A DNA stretch of 64,000 nucleotides from Benincasa hispida (taxonomy: Eukaryota; Streptophyta; Magnoliopsida; Cucurbitales; Cucurbitaceae): contig NC_052351.1 of assembly GCF_009727055.1 (NCBI RefSeq), positions 53,697,123 through 53,761,122 of the forward strand, written 5' to 3'. Positions 43,917 to 55,539 of the stretch are shown one piece after another. The notes below the pieces were generated by a model. It had not been told where the DNA came from. It worked only from the letters and a program-made list of their open reading frames with translations, and did not search any database. The position numbers and the translations under genes were made by a program. Every line of letters starts with the position of its first letter. The stretch's first letter is position 1.

Positions 43917-44849
43917 TTTTGTGATAGCCATTTTTTTTTTATATATGTCGACAACTGCAAGGATGGAGATCGAACTTCTAACTTCTAAAGAGAGATCATG
44001 TCAATTATAGTTGTTCTAAAGTTTACCACCCATCTAAGTCATTAACCTTCTTTCAATTTTTTCAATAATCAAATATCATAAAATATACTTATCTTGTTAA
44101 ATTAGCTAAAATGTACATATATTAATTTGGGCATTAACATGTTTAGCAAATATATATAATCATTATCATTGTAGCAATACATTTTTTTCTTCTCTCTCTA
44201 GAGTGTTTGGGTATAATGGTTAGGAACTTGGGCTTAAAGAGGAATGAAAGTAAAATTTTTATTGAAGTTATAAATGAATATACAATTGATGCACATTTTT
44301 TAGAATCTTAAGGGGAGATTCTTATAGCTCTAAATTCAAAATAAAGTGAGTGATTATCATGTGTTTATTTATTAAAAAAAGAAATCTAGTTAAAAATATT
44401 AAAAACAATTTTTTAGTCTCTCTATCATTTCAATTATTTTATTGTATTATTCTAATGGTATAATTTTACAAAACATTTCAAAGATATGGATGCCCCATCT
44501 CATCCTAATTTCAGGGTCAATCTATCAATATGTTAGTAACTTTCCTTAGAGGTCCAACATCTCAATCTCCACTTTTGGTTTTGAAATGTAATATTATTTA
44601 AAAATGTTAAATTACAAAGTGGTCCTTGATAATTTATGTATATCTCCCATATTTGTCCTTAGTTTCGATTTGAAACTTATGATTCGAGTGTGGTCAGCTC
44701 GGTACCACACTAGTTGCTAGTACTCTCACACAGGGCAATTCATAGGACGAGACCGTACCAAAGAAGTAAGCCAGTAAAGAACCAATAAAAGACCCATGCG
44801 ACTCGTGTGAGTTTTCTGCAACAACAAAACAAACTCCTAATATGTTTTA
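43917..44849. other. AT-rich DNA with a non-repetitive patch at 44680-44820
   Basis: Most of it is featureless. The patch 44680-44820 (CGAGTGTGGTCAGCTCGGTA onward) is balanced in composition but has no open frame or known motif. Confidence 0.4.
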
Positions 44850-46225
44850 TGTAGGATCGGTATGACAACCTTAGAGGGGTAAATAAGGTTTATTTAACTT
44901 AATGAAAACTTTTTACTAATGTGGGCCCAATTAAATAAATTAACAGACTTTTTGCTAACAAGTAATTTAAATAATAATTTATTGCAAAATAATTCAACTC
45001 AAAATAATCAAAAAGTTAATAATACTACTTTAAAATACCCAAATTGATTCTTATAACAAGATTGATAATGGATGTAGAAATTCAAGAACAACCAATCAAA
45101 ATAATCCAATATGAACAATTAATTTCAAGAACAAAAATTGCAATTAATTTCAAGCAATAAAATATAATAACAAATTAATTGCAAAATTAAAAAGGAGAGG
45201 GATAAAGAAATTGATACTAAGATTTTATAGTGGTTCGGCACAACCAACCTATATCCACTTTCCAAACTCCTCTTGGGTATGTCACTACGAACTTGACTCT
45301 TTCCACGACTTAGGCCGCTACAACGTTTTTTTTTTCGAGAGCAAGAATGAATCTGATCCTTTTCACGGTTGAGGATCAAACCATTACAACAATTTTTTTT
45401 CTGCAATCAAGAGTAACCCTTACAAAATGTTTGTAAAAATAAAGGGCACAATTACAACTCTCTAAATAGAGTGGATTTACAAGTTGTAGCACTCAATGAA
45501 TCAATCCTCACAACATAAACCATCTCTCTCGAGAAGAAGATGAAAACAAGAAAATTGAAGCTTGGAGAGAGAACAATGGTGGCTTAATGAGTTATGGAGG
45601 ATTGAAAATGATAAAAATTATTATGTTAATTTAGAGAAGATGTGTTTAAATAGAGAATAAAAATTGTTGAAAACCATATATAATTAGTGTCATTGAATAT
45701 TGGAAAAGAAAAATCAAGGATGAAGATTTTGAACCCAATTAGTCGTTAGACACAAACAAAAAAATAATATGATAATGCATATCTTTTAAAATCATTTCTT
45801 TTAAAACCCAACAAAAAGCACATAGCTACCATGTATCCAAAACTAGTAGTTAGACACAAACATAAAATTATATTAAATTGATTTTCCTTTTAAATTGATT
45901 TTCTTTTTAAAACAATCCAAAGATCAACAGGCAACAACCCATGTATTACTCATCCATTGCTCCAAGTAACACCTTTCAATTTGTTCACTATGACGAGAAA
46001 ACTTATGTCACACCATTAGCTCGGGATTTTTTCGTTAAACTTGTTTCGCCTATATCTTCTTCGTTTGAGCTCCGATTTAGGTGATTCAAGTTGCGTTAGA
46101 ATCACTATCCTGAGCTCTACGTAGTAGACACTTCAAAACACTTAAATTTTCAATAAATAAAAGCAGGTTTGTTATTATAAAAATATTAATTAATTCATTT
46201 GAGGTTAAGGGCCAAAAAGTAAAAA
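44850..46225 (-). repeat. SIRE-like 3' LTR on the minus strand (~1376 bp)
   Basis: In inverse complement it starts with the decayed equivalent of TGTTGGCTTTTTGGCCC (TTTTTACTTTTTGGCCCTTA) and ends at GATCCTACA, matching the ends of the full SIRE-like LTRs at 46705 and 53624. Middle blocks (GAACCACTATAAA, AAAGAGTC, GGATCAAACCATTACAAC, TTGAGTGCT in inverse) align too. It is clearly older and more diverged than those LTRs. Confidence 0.78.
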
Positions 46226-46699
46226 ATCTCCCCTTTTTTATAATGACAAACAAGTCAAGAAAAATGAAATCCAAATAGTTATGTGATATAAAATATGAAC
46301 TTAAATCACAATCAAAACACATAATTTCAATAGACTTGAACACAAAGAATATACTCAATAACAATATGCTTTTATTTTTCTTGTTACCTCTCCCCCTTTT
46401 GGAATCAATCAAAAAAGGATAATTATGAATAACATAAAGCATGAGAATTTTTATTTTTTTTAAAAAAATAACATGAACACATAATTTTGCATATTTCTTC
46501 TCCTATCAACATGCCTTCTAAAAAGAAACATAACAAACAATATGTAAATTCAAGAGGCATCATAAAGAATCAACCAAGCTCGAGCGAATTCTATTTTGAC
46601 CAATTCCACAAATTTCTCCCCCTTTTGAAATCAATTGAGCACTCCCCCTTAATAAGCGACAAAAAGACATTTATCACATAATTCAACTTGAGGGTTGAT
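46226..46699 (-). mobile_element. SIRE-like polypurine tract and 3' untranslated remnant
   Basis: ATCTCCCCTTTTTTATAATG (46226-46245) is the inverse of the AAAAGGGGAGAT tract that abuts the LTR. Farther on, CTCCCCCTTTTGGAATCAAT and TTCTCCCCCTTTTGAAATCA parallel the downstream-of-pol purine blocks at 53300-53440. The element is cut here by the full-length copy at 46705 and nothing of its pol is seen in the window. Confidence 0.65.
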
Positions 46700-46704
46700 A
46701 TATC
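46700..46704. other. Left target duplication ATATC of the SIRE-like element
   Basis: Identical to 55023-55027. Confidence 0.92.
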
Positions 46705-47035
46705 TGTTGGCTTTTTGGCCCTTAATCTCAAATTAATTAATTTTAATTAATTAATTAATTAATCAATATTTTGATGATAACAAACTCAATTTTTAATTAC
46801 TGAAAATCTTAGTGTTTTAGTGTTTTAATATATCCATAGCGTAGAGCTCGGAATAACAATTCCAACACTTCTTGAATTACTCAAATTGGAACTAAAACGA
46901 AGACGATATGACCAAAACAAGTCTATAGAGAAAATACCGTAGTGGATGACGTGGCATAACCAGACCATTTGCATGTAGACATGTGGCAGCATATTGGATG
47001 AATGGTGGATCATTAAAAGATTAACATAAGATGGA

Positions 47036-47360
47036 CTTTTGATTTTTGGATTGATTTAAAATAAAAAAAAATTGAAATTAAAAAGAAATTTAAAAAGAAA
47101 ATAAATTTAATATTATTTTATGTTTGTATCTAACGACTAGTTTTTTTACACATGGTATGTTTTTTATTTTTGGATTGACTTTAAAAAGAATGAATTTAAA
47201 AAGAAAATGAATTTAATATTATTTTATGTTTGTGTCTAACGGCTAGTTTTTGACACATGGTATGTTTTTTTATTTTTTGGATTAATTTTAAAAAGAAAAT
47301 GAAATTCAAAAGAAAAGGAATTTAATATTATATTTTGTTTGTATCTAACGACTAGTTTAG
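47036..47360 (+). repeat. ~118-bp tandem block, 3 degenerate copies, in the SIRE-like LTR
   Basis: Each copy runs from TTTTTGGATT(g/a)A through AATTTAATATTATTTTATGT to TCTAACG(a/g)CTAGTTT. The same triplication is present in the 3' LTR at about 53935-54262, so it predates insertion. Confidence 0.75.
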
Positions 47361-47437
47361 TTTAAAATCTCCACCATTGATTTTTCTTTTCCAAAATCCA
47401 ATGTTCCAAATTAATTGTGGTTTTTAAAAATTTTTCC

Positions 47438-47452
47438 ATCTCTATATAAACC
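47438..47452 (+). promoter_or_regulatory. Probable LTR TATA box
   Basis: CTCTATATAAACCAT is conserved in both LTRs (here and near 54354). It lies upstream of a conserved leader, as expected for the LTR promoter. Confidence 0.55.
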
Positions 47453-48109
47453 ATCTTCCTCTCCAAATTTTAAACCAACAAATTTTACATTTCATAATCC
47501 TCCAAAACTCAAAAGTTCCATTGTTGCTCTCTCTAAATTCCAATTTTTTTTCCATCTTATTCTTGAGAGAGTGTTATTTATTGTGAGGATAAACTTGTTG
47601 AGTGCTTAAACTTGTAAATCAACTCTAGTGAGAATTGTATTGTGTTTTTTAAAAATTCCAACATTTGTAACGGTTTGATCCTAAACCGTGGAAAGGATCG
47701 GGTTTGCTCTTGAACTCGTAAAAAGAGCTGTGTGTGTAACGGTTGGGCTCTAATCCGTGAAAGAGTCGGAAAGATTTTATTCAAATTCCCAAGAGGCGCT
47801 TGGGGAATGGAGTAAGTCGAGTTTGACCGAACCACTATAAAAATTACGGTGTCTTCTTCTCTAACTCTTCCTTTTTATTTTTGCAGTTAATTTAAGCAAT
47901 TTATTGTATGTTTTAGTTTGTTCTTATTTATTTGCTAAAATTTGACAGAATTAAACTATCATATTTTTGTCATCTTATTTGTTGCATAAATTGAATTTTT
48001 TCTTATTATTTTATAAAAAGTGTATTAATTAGTTTAATTGGGTTAATTTAGAAAAAAAGTTTAATTAAACCCCATTCACCCCTCTAGTGTGCCATATCGA
48101 TCCAACAAT

Positions 48110-48121
48110 TGTATCAGAGCG
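48110..48121 (+). promoter_or_regulatory. SIRE-like primer-binding site
   Basis: TTGTATCAGAGC begins 2 bp after the LTR end. It is one base off the initiator tRNA-Met complement TGGTATCAGAGC. Confidence 0.8.
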
Positions 48122-48174
48122 GGTTGCTCTTCTTGAAATATTTATTTCTTGATAAACTTAATTATTTTTGAGCT

Positions 48175-49950
48175 ATGACAACTTTAGGTTTTATCCCTTT
48201 TACCGATAGGCAATCTATTAAAGTCTCATTTCTTTAATGGTACTAATTATAGTTATTGGAAAAATAGAATGGGATTTTTCTATGGTACTAATTATAGTTA
48301 TTGGAAAAATAGAATGGGAATTTTCTTACTTCAATGATATGATTTATTGGATATTGTTGAGGAAGGTTTTAAAATTCCAACAAAAGATGTTGATGGTGTT
48401 AGCACTATAAAACCTAAGGATTGTCAATAAATGAAAATAAAGCATGCTCTTTAAATGCCAAAGCTATTAATTGCTTATTTTGTGCTTTGAATGAAGTTGA
48501 GTATAATATAGTGTCTATTTGCAAAACCGCTAAAGAGATATGGAATAAATTAGAAATTACTCATGAAGGAATTAATCAAGTAAAAAAAACAAAGATTGAC
48601 ATGTTAGTTCATCAATACGAAATGTTTAAAATTGATGAACATGAAGCTATTTTCGATATGTTTATTAGATTTACTAACATTGTCAATGCTTTAGAAGGAC
48701 TTGGGAAAAAAGTACTCAAATCTTGAAAGATAAAGAAGCTATTGTGGTCTTTGCCTAAACAAGGGAGCCTAAAGTCACCGCCATTCAAGAGGCAAAAGAT
48801 CTCAAATCTCTCTCCATTGATGAACTCATGGACTCGTCGTTGACGCATGAGATAAAGATCAAGAAAAACATGGAGGATGAGAAGAAAAAGAAAGAAAAAG
48901 AGTATAGCTTTAAAGACCATCTCTTTAGAAGTTGACTCCTAAGATGAAGATGACCTTGATGAAGATGATGTTGCCTTTCTTTCACGTAAGTATAAGAACT
49001 TCATCAAGAGAAAGAAGCAATTCAAGAAGCATCTCTCCAACCAAAAAGAGTCAAAAGGTGAAAAGAGCAAAAAGGATCAGGTAATATGCTATGAATGCAA
49101 AGAAGCTGGGTCATATTAGAACTGATTGTCCTTTTCTCAAATCATCCAAGAAATCCAAGAAGAAAGCAATGAAAGCTACTTGGATGATAGCGATGAAAGC
49201 GAAAGTGGAATGATAATTAAGAAGTGGCCAATTTTTGCTTCATGGCTCATAGCGACAAAGAGGGATGAACAAAAATGATGAGGTAACTCTAGAACCTCTT
49301 CTTTATAATGAATTGTTCGAAGCTTTTGAAAATATGCAAAATGATTTAGAAAAACTTAGTTCTAAGTATGTTGTTGCTTAAAAAAAATACAATGTTTTAT
49401 CTAGTAAAAATAAGTCTTTACTTGAAGAAATTGCTTGCTTAAAAGAGAATGAGCATGATGCTATGCATATTGATGAAATGAATATCTCTTGTGACAAGCA
49501 TGCTTTTGATTGTGATGAGAAAAATGCCTTGCTTGACAAAGTTAAATTTCTTGAGCATGATAGTTGTGAAAAAGATAATTGATTAAATTACTCAAAGAAA
49601 ATGAATTTAGTGCTTTGCAAGAACTTGATAAGGCTAAAGAATCTATTAAAAAGTTGACAATAGGTGCTCAAAGATTAGAAATTGATAATTGAAGTAGCAA
49701 GCCTTTTTGTGATAAAAGAGGTTTAGGCTATATTGATGAATATTCTACTCCTTCAAGTTTTAAAACTACCTTTGTTAAAGCATCTCATAATATGCCTAAG
49801 GTTGTGTCTAAGCATGTTAAATCTAATTTTGTGCCTATATTGTCATTATTGTGGTGTTGAAGGCCATATTAGACCTAAGTGTTTTAAATTAAATATGCTC
49901 ATATTACTTCTCCAAAAAGAAATTTTTCTCAAAGGGTAAAGTTTCACAAT
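48175..49950 (+). pseudogene. SIRE-like gag (frameshifted) with two zinc knuckles
   Basis: From MTTLGFIPF (near 48176) it continues through GTNYSYWKNRM, LDIVEEGFKIPT and NAKAINCLFCALNEVEYNI, then CKTAKEIWNKLEITHEG and the KIDMLVHQYEMFKIDEHEAI block, a UBN2-type gag core. A Lys/Glu-rich coiled-coil-like part follows (48.85-49.65 kb). Knuckle 1 at about 49087-49135 reads CYECKEA then GHIRTDC after a 1-base insertion. Knuckle 2 is intact at 49841-49882: CHYCGVEGHIRPKC. A 45-bp in-frame tandem duplication sits at 48239-48327. Several stops are present. Confidence 0.85.
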
Positions 49951-50149
49951 GCTCCAAGGAATAATTTCTCCAAGAAAAGTAGATGCATAAATTTTCTGTA
50001 AGAGATAAATATTTGCATAATGTTGTTTTTCTCATGAGACAAGTTTGGACATACAACTTATTTTTGTTACTTGTCTAAATTCAATGCCTTAAATGTCTAC
50101 GCAAAAATGAAATAGATTCCCAAGTTTGTCAATGCTAACCATCTAAGAC

Positions 50150-50420
50150 CCAAACAAGTGTGGGTACCAAAGAATCAAACTTGAACATTTGTATTTGTAG
50201 GTTTGTTTGAAAGCTCTAAGAAAAACAAGTGATACTTGGATAGTGGTTGCTCGAGGCACATGACGGGAGACCCATCCAAAGTTTTTCTCTCTCTCCAAAA
50301 AGGATGGAGGTCTTGTAACCTTTGGTGACAACAAGAAAGGTAAAATAATTGGTAAAGGTAGTATAGTAATGAATCTTGTATTTTAATTGAAAATGTACTT
50401 TTGGTTGATGGTTTAAGCAT
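50150..50420 (+). pseudogene. SIRE-like protease remnant
   Basis: It reads YLDSGCSRHMTGDPSK with the catalytic DSG intact. The residue before Tyr, normally Trp, is a TGA stop (50230-50232). Downstream sequence keeps the flap-like and C-terminal parts in shifted frames. Confidence 0.75.
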
Positions 50421-50579
50421 GATTTACTTAGTATTAGTCAATTGTGTGATAAAGGCTTTAGAGTTGTGTTTGATAAAAAGAATTGCATCATTGAAAATGC
50501 TAGTGATAGAAAAGTTATATTTGTTGGAAATAGAGATAAAATGTTTATACTATTGATTTGAATGATTGTCCTATTAATG

Positions 50580-51290
50580 ATAAATGTTATCTCTTTGCAT
50601 AATGATTCTTGGTTATGGCTTAGAAGACTAGGACATGCTAGCATGCACTTAATTTCAAATATTCTCAAGAATTCTTTGGTTAGAGGTCTTCCCAAATTTA
50701 AATTTAAAAAAGACAAAGTTTGTGATACTTGTCAAATGGGTAAGCAAACTAATCTCCTTCAAATCTAAAAATGTAATCTCTACAACTAACCCCTTCAACT
50801 ATTACACATGGACTTATTTGCCCTTCTAGAATTGCTAGTTTTGGAGGGAACTATTATGCCTTTTTGATAGTTGATGATTTTTCAAGATTTACTTGGGTTT
50901 TGATGCTAAGACATAAGGATGATGCTTTAAAAAAGCTTTTCTAGTCTTGCAAAAAAGAGTTCAAAATGAAAAAATTTTTTTGATTTCTAAAATTAGGAGT
51001 GATCATGGAGGAAATTTAATAGCAATGCTTTTGAAACTTTTGTAAAGAAAATGTTTTTCTCATAATTTCTCCGCTCCAAGAACTCCTCAACAAAACGTGT
51101 GTAGTTAAAAGGAAAAATCGTACTTTGCAAGAATTTGCTAGATCAATGTTGCATGAATTTGGTTTACCTACATACTTTTGGGCAGAACGTTAACACCGCT
51201 TGTTATATTTAAATAGAGTTTTAATTAGACCTTCTTTGGATAAAACTCCTTATAACTTTGGCATAAAATTCCAAATATTGGGTATTTCAA
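50580..51290 (+). pseudogene. SIRE-like integrase remnant
   Basis: The zinc domain reads SWLWLRRLGHASMHLISNIL, with the first His of HHCC apparently Leu, then VCDTCQMGKQ. The core has FLIVDDFSRFTWVLMLRHKD with the first Asp, RSDHGGN with the second Asp, and VVKRKNRTLQEFARSML, where the catalytic Glu is Lys (AAA, 51107-51109). At least two frameshifts and several stops occur in the core. Confidence 0.82.
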
Positions 51291-51759
51291 AGTTTTTGGT
51301 TGCAAATGTTATTTTGAATAACAAAGAAAAACTTGAAAATTTGATTCTAAGATGGATGTTGTGATTTTTCTTGGCTATTCCCTACTAGTAAAGCTTATAG
51401 AGTTTTCAATAAGAGAACTTTATAATTGAGGAATCTATGCATGTAGTATTTGATGAATCTTGCAATGTTATTTCTAATGAGCCTATTTATGGTGATGTTT
51501 TAGAAGGAAGTTTTGGAGATTTACTTGTTAGTGACAAAGGCAAGGAAATTGTTTCAAGAAGCAAGAGTGAGCTTAATTGAAAAGAATGAAGTTGGTTCTT
51601 CATCCATGCCTAAAGAGTGGAGGTATGCTCCTTCTCATCCAAAGAATTAATTCTTGGTGATCCGAACAAGGTGTGAAAACTGTTCTCTCTTAATATGTTT
51701 AATAATCTTGCTTTTGTTTCTCAAATTGAACCAAAAAGTTTTAAAGATGCCGAAAATGA

Positions 51760-52420
51760 TGAATTTTAGATTTTAGCTATGCAAAAGAATTAAATCAATT
51801 TGAAAGGAATAAAGTTTGGGAGTTAGTCCCTAGGTCCTCTCATGCTTCTATAATTGGAACTAAATGGGTCTTTAGAAATAAAATGGATGAAAATGGAAAT
51901 ATCATTAGAAATAAAGCTAGACTTGTAGCTCAAGGTTATTGTCAAGAGAAGGAATAAATTATGAAGAAACTTTTTGCACCCGTTGCTAGATTAGGAGCTA
52001 TTAGAATGTTGCTTGCTTTTGCTTCTTATAAGAATTTCATTTTGTATCAAATGGATGTGAAAAGTGCATTTTTAAATGGTTATATCATGGAGGAAGTTTA
52101 TGTAGAACAACCTCTGGGTTTGAAAGTTTTAATTTTCTAATCAGGTCTATAAGTTAAAAAGGCTCTTTATGGCTTAAAACAAGCTTCAAGAGCTTGGTAT
52201 GATAGACTTAGTAATTTCTTGCTTGAAAGTTTTAAAATGGATAAAATTGATACTACTCTTTTTATTAAGACTAAAGAAAATGATTTGCATTTAGTAACAA
52301 ATATATGTAGATGATATTATTTTTTTTCTACTAATCCATTTTTGTGTGAAGAATTTTCTAAGTGTATGCATAGTGAATTTGAGATAAGTATGATGGGAAA
52401 CTTAGCTTCTTCCTGGATTC
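51760..52420 (+). pseudogene. SIRE-like reverse transcriptase remnant
   Basis: Ordered motifs are: [94 protein letters not shown], then YVDDII at 52304-52315 with both catalytic Asp codons retained after a frameshift. It is the best-preserved RT in the window. Confidence 0.88.
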
Positions 52421-52599
52421 CAAATCAAACAACTCAAGGATGGTATTTTCATAAGTCAAGAAAAATAACACAAGGGATTTGCTCAAAAGGTTCAAATTCA
52501 ATGATGGTAAAATTGTAAAACTCTTATGAGCACATCCAGTAAGCTTGACAATGATGAAAAAGGTAAGTGGTGTGGATATAAAAACTTATAGAAGTATGA

Positions 52600-53220
52600 T
52601 GGATCTTTACTTTATTTAACCGCTAGTAGAACCCGATATATGTTTTAGTGTATGTCTTTGTGCTAGATTTCAATCTTGTCCCAAGGAATCACATTTACAT
52701 GCCGTTAAAAGAATTTTTAAATATTTGCTTGGTACTATTTGATTTAGGCTTATGGTATCCTAGAAATGTTGAATTTTAATTTGGTAGGATATTCCAATGC
52801 GGATTTTGCGGGTAGTTTACTTGATCGTAAGAGTACTAGTGGGACTTGTCAATTTCTTGGTAGTTCCTTAGTTTCTTGGTTAAGTAAAAAGCAAAATTCG
52901 GTTGCCTTATCCACTACCGAAGCGGAATATATATTGCAGTTGCTAGTTGTTTGTGCTCAAATTCTTTGGATGAAAACAAACTCTTTGTGATTTGGATTAA
53001 AGTTTGATAATGTGCCTATATTTTTGTATAATACTAGTGCTTTAATTTGACTAAAAATCCTATACATCATTCTAGGACTAAGCATATTGATATTAGACAT
53101 CACTTTATTAGAGAGCGTGTGCAAAATTGATAATATTACTCTTGAATTTGTAGGCTCTAATAATCAATTAGCGGATATTTTTACTATGTCTTTTGAATGA
53201 AAAAACTTTTGTAAAAATAG
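52600..53220 (+). pseudogene. SIRE-like RNase H remnant
   Basis: An open piece at 52766-52990 reads NLVGYSNADFAGSLLDRKST, TCQFLGSSLVSWLSKKQNSV and ALSTTEAEY. The catalytic Asp and Glu are in place. After a frameshift, HHSRTKHIDIRHHFIRE-like and ADIFT-like segments follow (53060-53200). Confidence 0.85.
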
Positions 53221-53610
53221 GCCTGAGCTCGGTATTTATCGTTGTGATGGCCTCTTGAATTTATTAATTTTACTTGTTAAATCTTTTAGAAGGCATTTTG
53301 ATAGGGGGAGATATGGAAAGCATGTGTTAATATTCTTAGGGGAGTTGTGCTAAATTTATGTTTATGTTTTAAGGAAACATTTATGTATTTCTAATTTTTT
53401 TTAATTATTCTTTTTTGATGATTCCAAAGGGGAAATTTAAGAAAAATATGCTATTAATTTGTTATGAATTTGATTGTATTAATTAGGGGAGAATTTGTTT
53501 TTTTTAGGGAATTTCAAGAATGATCTTTATGGTGATATGTTGAATTTTATTATGTGCTACATATGGTTTATATGTATTTCAAGTTATTTTTCTTGAATGG
53601 TTTGTCATCA
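53221..53610 (+). other. SIRE-like 3' untranslated spacer
   Basis: About 0.4 kb between pol and the LTR with purine-rich blocks (GATAGGGGGAGATATGGAAA at 53301-53320). No envelope-like open frame is present. Confidence 0.6.
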
Positions 53611-53611
53611 T

Positions 53612-53623
53612 AAAAAGGAAGAT
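53612..53623 (+). promoter_or_regulatory. SIRE-like polypurine tract
   Basis: AAAAAGGAAGAT directly precedes the 3' LTR start TGTTGGC and follows TTTGTCATCAT, the usual SIRE context. It is slightly mutated relative to a pure GGGGGAGA tract. Confidence 0.75.
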
Positions 53624-55022
53624 TGTTGGCTTTTTGGCCCTTAATCTCAAATTAATTAAATTTAATTAATTAATTAATCAATGTTTTGATAATAACAACT
53701 CAATTTTTAATTACTAAAATATTTAGTGTTTTAATATGTCCATAGCGTAGAGCTCGGAACAACGATTCCAACATCTCTTGAATCACTCAAATCGGAGCTA
53801 AAAACGAAGACAATATGACCGAAACAATTCTATATAGAGAAAATACCGTGGTGGATGACGTGACATAACTTGACCATTTGCATGTAGATATGTGGCGCAT
53901 ATTGGTTGAATGGTGGATCATTAACATATGATGGACTTTTATTTTTGGATTGATTTAAAATAAAAAAATTGAAATTTAAAAGAAATTTAAAAGAAAAATA
54001 AATTTAATATATTTTATGTTTGATCTAACGGTTAGTTTTTTACACATGGTATGTTTTTTATTTTTAGAGACTTTTTAAAAAAATGAATTTAAAAAGAAAA
54101 ATGAATAAAAGGAAAATGAATTTAATATTATTTTATGTTTGTGTCTAGCGGCTAGTTTTGATACATGGTATGTTTTTTTATTTTTTGGATTAATTTTAAA
54201 AAGAAAATGAATTTCAAAAGAAAAGGAATTTAATATTATTATTGTTTGTATCATAACGACTAGTTTAGTTTAAAATCTCCACCATTGATTTTTCTTTTTC
54301 CAAAAATCCAATGGTCCAAATTTAATTGTCTGGTTTTAAAAAATTTTTCCATCTCTATATAAACCATCTTCCTCTCCAAATTTTAAACCAACAAATTTTA
54401 CATTTCATAGTCCTCCAAAACTCAAAAGTTCCATTGTTGCTCTCTCTAAATTCCCAATTTTTTTTCCATCTTATTCTTGAGAGAGTGTTATTGTATTGTG
54501 AGGATAAAATTGTTGAGTGCTTAAACTTGTAAATCAACTCTAGTGAGAATTGTATTGTGTTTTTTAAAAATTCCAACATTTGTAACGGTTTGATCCTAAA
54601 CCGTGGAAAGGATCGGGTTTGCTCTTCAACTCGTAAAAGGAGCTGTGGTGTAACGGTTGGGGTCTAATCCGTGGAAAGAGTCGGAAAGATTTTATTCAAA
54701 TTCCCAAGAGGCGCTTGGGGATTGGAGTAAGTCGAGTTTGACCGAACCACTATAAAAATTACGGTGTCTTCTTCTCTAACTCTTTCCTTTTTATTTTTGC
54801 AGTTAATTTAAGCAATTTATTGTATGTTTTAGTTCGTTCTTATTTATTTGCTAAAATTTGATAGAATTAAATTATCACATTTTTGTCATCTTATTTGTTG
54901 CATAAATTGATTTTTTTTTATTATTTATAAAAAGTGTATTAATTAGTTTAATTGGGTTAATTTAGAAAAAAAGTTTAATTAAACCCTATTCACCCCTCTA
55001 CGATTACCATATCGATCCAACA
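53624..55022 (+). repeat. SIRE-like 3' LTR, 1399 bp
   Basis: It matches 46705-48107 end to end: TGTTGGCTTTTTGGCCC to GATCCAACA, including the triplicated block and TATA region. Small indels and substitutions separate the two. Confidence 0.93.
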
Positions 55023-55027
55023 ATATC
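55023..55027. other. Right target duplication ATATC
   Basis: Identical to 46700-46704. It overlaps the left 9-bp duplication of the neighbouring MITE. Confidence 0.92.
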
Positions 55028-55032
55028 AAATA

Positions 55033-55294
55033 GGGTAATTGCAATTGGTAACATTTTTAGAAATAATAACCAAGTGTATAACATCATTTTAAAAAAATTG
55101 CAAATACAACCAAGGCTATCAATATCTTTGATAGACTCTTAGCAGTGATATGGTCTATCATTGATAGACTCCTACCAATAATATGGTCTATTACTAATAT
55201 ACTATTTAAATGTGACCATATTTATATATATATTTTTATATTATATTATATCTGCTAATATTTTAGGTCTAATGTCTATATTTGCAACTGTCCC
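55033..55294. mobile_element. Mutator-like MITE, 262 bp, with 9-bp duplications
   Basis: A perfect 9-bp duplication TATCAAATA flanks it (55024-55032 and 55295-55303). The ends are imperfect inverted repeats: GGGTAATTGCAATTGG and, in inverse complement, GGGACAGTTGCAAATA. A 9-bp duplication is characteristic of Mutator-like elements. The interior carries TCTATCATTGATAGAC-type palindromes. The SIRE-like element sits inside the left duplication, so the MITE is older. No coding. Confidence 0.82.
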
Positions 55295-55303
55295 TATCAA
55301 ATA

Positions 55304-55539
55304 AATTCTCAGGACTAATTTTTACTCAAAATAAAATAACTTTCTCTAAAATAATGAACAATATGCATAAGAGGGGTACAAACCAGTATTGCAATATGGG
55401 AAACAATTTCATTCAAACATAACATTCATATATAAAAATTTATAACTTCCCCTACAACAAAGCACTCTCCTTCTAATTAGAAATATCAATTAAAACCAAG
55501 GAGGTAAAATCATTCAAGTAAAAAAAAAATCAAACAATA
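55304..55539. other. AT-rich spacer, nothing recognised
   Basis: No gene is seen. It borders the diffuse left edge of the Copia-3 LTR. Confidence 0.4.

Larger units (their letters stand above)
46705..48107 (+). repeat. SIRE-like 5' LTR, 1403 bp
   Basis: It starts TGTTGGCTTTTTGGCCC and ends GATCCAACA. It includes a ~118-bp imperfect triplicated block (47036-47360: TTTTTGGATT...CTAACGACTAGTTT) and a probable promoter region TCTCTATATAAACCATC near 47440. It differs from the 3' LTR by scattered substitutions and small indels. Confidence 0.93.
46705..55022 (+). mobile_element. Full-length SIRE-like Ty1/Copia retrotransposon, 8318 bp
   Basis: It has near-identical LTRs (46705-48107 and 53624-55022), a primer-binding site, gag, protease, integrase, RT, RNase H in Copia order, a polypurine tract, and perfect ATATC duplications at both ends. 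LTRs start TGTTGG and end CAACA. The gag style, two CCHC knuckles, a protease motif YLDSGCSRHMTG and AAAAGG/GGAGAT tracts point to the SIRE/Maximus lineage, a call from memory. No envelope-like frame is seen between pol and the 3' LTR. Multiple frameshifts and stops make it non-autonomous, but it is the youngest-looking large element here. Confidence 0.95.
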
